A DNA stretch of 60,000 bases from Chrysomallon squamiferum (Eukaryota > Mollusca > Gastropoda > Neomphalida > Peltospiridae). How positions within the stretch are numbered: the first letter of the stretch is position 1; each line of letters begins with the position of its first letter. Below the pieces are notes generated by a model that was not told the DNA's origin, made no database searches, and saw only the letters and a program-made list of their open reading frames with translations. The DNA lies in contig CM022665.1 in NCBI GenBank assembly GCA_012295275.1, positions 12,767,976 to 12,827,975 of the forward strand, written 5' to 3'. Positions 56,456-60,000 of this stretch are shown here, one piece after another. Made by a program: the position numbers and the translations under genes.

Positions 56456-59039
56456 ATATTAAAGTGCTCTTTATGTATTTGATCATCTAATGTACTAATG
56501 CATATAGGAACCCCTAATGGTAATATGAAGTGACCCACTTTATATTTTAAAAAATGGTGAATTCAGTGAGTAGAAATTCAAAACAGCATTTTTAAATGAT
56601 CTATATCTATCTGTCTATATGTGTGTATGTGTGTGTGTGTATGTGTAGATATATATATATTAATCAATATTTTTTCTTTATTTAATTATTTTTCTAAATG
56701 TGGAGTATACTAACTAAAAAATATCAATCTTCATGCTATTGCTTTTAAATAAGTACATTTTTATTTTTTATCTTCAACAACTTGATTGTTAGAGATGTTA
56801 ATTTACAAATCTCTGTATAGCTTATCTCTGCTCTATAGTGATGAATGACCTTCCTACTGCACAGTTCCTGCTGTGTATTATTAACACACTTGGTGTTAAG
56901 AATGCCTGTTTCCTGTTGACAGTTGATAAAACTACATCCAAAATGACAAATGATTGGAAATAATACAATAATGCTAAGCAATCATTTGTCATATCATTAT
57001 GATAAATTAATATACACATGTAACTTATAGCATTCTATTCTACTGATTCTTTTTTTAAAAGAATATCTAGCATTGTACTGTACAATTTTTAAATTTTAAT
57101 AATGTTTCCAAATGTGAAAAGTATATAGTTGATTGTGTTAATTTTTTTTATTTTATTAATTACTGGTAGGATATTACTAAATAAATAATCAGTTATAAAA
57201 ATAATAATTAAAACATGTTTTTAAATTAGTTTTTGTCATTTAAAAACTGTATGTACTTATCATTATGATAAAGGTATTACAGTAGACTGAGAATAATAAT
57301 AATAAATATAATAATAACAAAAAAGAAAACATCTAAGAAAAATACCTGAAAATTCAATCAAAATAGTAAATATATAAAATACAAATTAGTAATAAATTAA
57401 ACAAAAATATATATTTTTTAAGTCATCAAACATTAATTCATGCATACTTTAGCTTTATTAAAAATTCAAAGGAGAAAGAAATACAGTAACATCCTTGTAC
57501 CATAAAAATGTTTAACACACAATTTGTATTAAATTATACAGCTGCCAAAAACAGTTCTTTAGTTATTTATGTAAGGGCTGTGAAAAAAAGAAGAAAAATA
57601 AAGATGTTTGTAAACATTGGCAGACTTTCTCAAAGGCATTACTGTTTTGACACGTTTGAAGCATTTCAAGTTCAGCTTTCATATACCTGCATAAGACAGA
57701 TAAATATGGATGTAGTGTTAAGTATGTTAAACAGACAAATAATGTAATCACAGTTGTGTTACATACAGATTACAAGAACCATGCATGTATTCAAGTTCAT
57801 ACACAGGACACGTACATCTATGCGATGGAAATTTGCCAAGGCCAGCCTTGAAAAAATAAATCAGTTTGCCAAAAGCTTACCTATGAACATCAGTTAAACA
57901 TGCACTAATAGATGTTGTTTCTAAGTTACATTAGTACTGTAATATTTACTGATTTGTTGTTGCTCTTCTTTTTTTTCTTTCTTTTTTTAAAGATTACATT
58001 TATACATGTATATAAAAAAATGTAAAGAAAACAAAAAAGAAAAAGTATATGTAATACATAATTTTAAAATTAACAGAAAAAATAAATATACTAAGATAAA
58101 AGACAATATAATTTTTCTAGTGAGTTTTATCATGTGTATGATGTCAGTGTTAAAGACATTAATGTTTAAAGTAACAAAATAAAATATGAAACATATATAT
58201 ATATTCTGAATCATGTAAAATTGAATCTGGTCTTGTGGGCACCCAGAAACCTTCCCCATCACATTTCTTTCTTTATTTGACCTGTACAGAACATCTACCT
58301 CTCTAATGCAGCCTGTAGGCACTAATGCTTAGCAAAAATAAAGCCAAAACCTACATTAGCAGCCAAAATATTATTTTAAAACAAAATAATAAATAAATAA
58401 TAATATTAATAATAAAAATTAAATAATAATAATAAAAATAATTAAAAATTTCAAATTCTTTCCACACCATATGATTTACTTCCCAGAAAATTCAACAGTT
58501 TTCTGCAGTACAGTCACTGTTGTGTATGTGACTGGAAAGTTTGGCGATTTGATTCGACTAGACAAAGAATAAGCTTATTCTGATGTTACCATAATTATGA
58601 TGATGTTGTCGTAAACAAATATATGTTTACTAATACTAAGCATTTTTTTGTTAGTTCAGAAAATATAAACAGCTGTTTAGTTCTGCAGCTGAATAATCTG
58701 AATTCAATAATTCAGCTTGAATTGTTACTCAGTAACAAGGTGACTTTTCACTGGCTGTAACTTATGAAAGCAGTATCCATTACAATATCTGAGTATTATC
58801 AAAGGCTATAACCAAGGTGCCCAAGTAGTCCATACTGTCATCTGGGCATGATCATTGTTTGCAGCAAGCAGCAAACATTAATGAATTTAGTTAAGCTGGT
58901 ACGCTTTGGTAAATTACAACCTTTTGTGACATAAACCCTATGCAAGTAGAGGATCAATGAATTAGAGGAAACATACAAACTAATAACGACTTAAACATGT
59001 CACTTGATTAATAAATTCCAATCAAACAAAAGTAAATTT
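56456..59039. other. DENND5 5' intron, no gene seen
   Basis: AT-rich, with (GT)n near 56620-56650. I looked on the minus strand for the expected first coding exon (FADYF-type start) and did not find it. Confidence 0.5.
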
Positions 59040-59345
59040 TAGTAAAATTTATTTATGAACCAACTGTCAAGCAAAATGCCATTGAATAATTGTTCTGCCT
59101 TAAATAACAAGTTAGAGCAGATTATCAGGAAAACACAGAGAGATTGTTTAAGTGCTAGAAAAATTGCAAAGCAATTTGGAGTGTGACATATGCAAACTGA
59201 TGGGATTTTAAAAAGGAAAGCAGATGTTCTAACAGACCTTGAAAATAATGTGCCCAGCAGCAATGAAGAAATCAACATGCTTATTTGTCAGTGTTTTCAA
59301 GACGCAATATCCTGTCAAATAAACCTCAGTCTATCACTTATTTTA
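59040..59345 (+). pseudogene. Decayed pogo/Tigger-like transposase fragment
   Basis: Plus-strand frame with stops: RDCLSARKIAKQFGV, then GILKRKADVLTDLENN, then CFQDAISCQINLSL, which follow the order of the pogo N-terminal helix-turn-helix and the CENP-B DNA-binding domain start (WFxDAxSxxIxVS). It is a different subfamily from the element at 55695. The ends of the element are not defined; TGGAGATCCATTCCTGTGG near 59630 may belong to its flank. Confidence 0.6.
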
Positions 59346-60000
59346 TTAAATGATATGGAGGCAAATGTACTAAATTTGCATTAATAAATACGATTATATG
59401 TACATTTATTATTCTGTGCCGTTTTTCTTTTCTTGAGGGTACTGGAATTAAAAAAAGAAATCATAATATTACAGCAGTTAATGATGAAATATGTTATTGT
59501 CTTCAGTAAATATTTTAGAAACTCTATATAAAAGCCATCTGTCCATAACAGACACTTTTGTTGGTTTGTTGAGTGGTTGTTATAGGCAAGTTCAGCAACA
59601 ACACACACAGAGGGGTCCTTGAGATATGTTGGAGATCCATTCCTGTGGGCTGACGTAAGATGATTTTTGATGCAAGTCAGAATTAAACAGTATTAATTGT
59701 TTATGAAATGTTATTACATGTATAAATATTATCTTGATCAATCAGTAATATTATTATTATTTTTTTTATCCATGCTTAACCTGTTTTCGTTGAAAAAGGA
59801 AAACAAGGTTTTCAAATAGACTAAATTACATGCACACAACTATCTAATTTTTTAACATCTGCAAAGAATAAAATTGTAAAATGGTAATTTTCAGTTTTCT
59901 TATTTTAGATTTTCAGTCAGTTAATATAAACTTTTAGAATAATAAATATGTTACAGTGTATGTGACTCTTACACAAATACACTTGTGATACATTTACAAA
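59346..60000. other. AT-rich sequence, no gene seen
   Basis: Apart from a possible transposon flank near 59610-59690 nothing is recognised. Confidence 0.45.

Noticed and set aside
57987-58322. 111-residue minus-strand frame considered as the DENND5 first exon
   Set aside because: It lacks the FADYF/CGLD-type start expected for the family and is mostly AT-derived Ile/Phe/Tyr.

Overview
The window looks like a piece of an AT-rich animal nuclear genome. It has interrupted genes with GT-AG introns, dense A/T homopolymers and di-/trinucleotide microsatellites, and remnants of eukaryotic DNA transposons. The gene families and the miR-2-type seed point to a protostome. A mollusc, possibly a cephalopod, is my best guess, but the sequence does not prove it.

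Left part (about 1-6.2 kb): a dense cluster of 34 imperfect hairpins of 50-80 nt in three interleaved sequence families (20 A, 12 B, 2 C; two of them degenerate). This is the most interesting object in the window. Read on the minus strand, every family-A copy has the invariant AUCACAG in the 3' arm, which is the miR-2/miR-13 seed. Both family-C copies have UGGACGGA, the first 8 nt of miR-184. Family B shows a constant UAGCACU that I do not recognise. Nine family-A copies sit in a 126-130 bp tandem array (1873-3019) in which the presumed guide arm is identical while changes fall in the other arm and the spacers. I read it as a polycistronic, lineage-expanded microRNA cluster transcribed from right to left and continuing past the left edge.

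6.2-14.3 kb: no convincing gene. It holds a possible coiled-coil pseudogene scrap, a diverged triplicated block that repeatedly carries the YY1/Pho-type core GCCATNTT, and a degenerate tandem repeat.

14.3-26.4 kb, plus strand: nineteen exons, all in consistent phase, encode the C-terminal 851 residues of a secreted kielin/chordin-like or Crossveinless-2-like protein: one half and eight complete VWC domains, then VWD with a GDPH motif, C8 and TIL, stop at 26381. The 5' exons are not visible and may lie left of the window. If so, the microRNA cluster is antisense inside a long intron of this gene.

26.4-33.2 kb: about 6.9 kb of AT-rich tail-to-tail intergenic/3' UTR sequence.

33.2-55.6 kb, minus strand: twenty-two exons encode about 1260 residues of a DENND5 (Rab6IP1-type) Rab GEF, in the order uDENN-DENN-dDENN-RUN-PLAT-RUN. 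The stop is at 33248-33250 and the first coding exon(s) lie beyond the window. Its introns hold a foldback mariner-type remnant, a hAT-like MITE, a deleted Tigger and a pogo-like remnant, a recent copy of one of its own DENN exons, a GC-AG intron and a 36-nt in-frame microexon. The last coding segment, with its stop, is echoed by degenerate tandem copies downstream.
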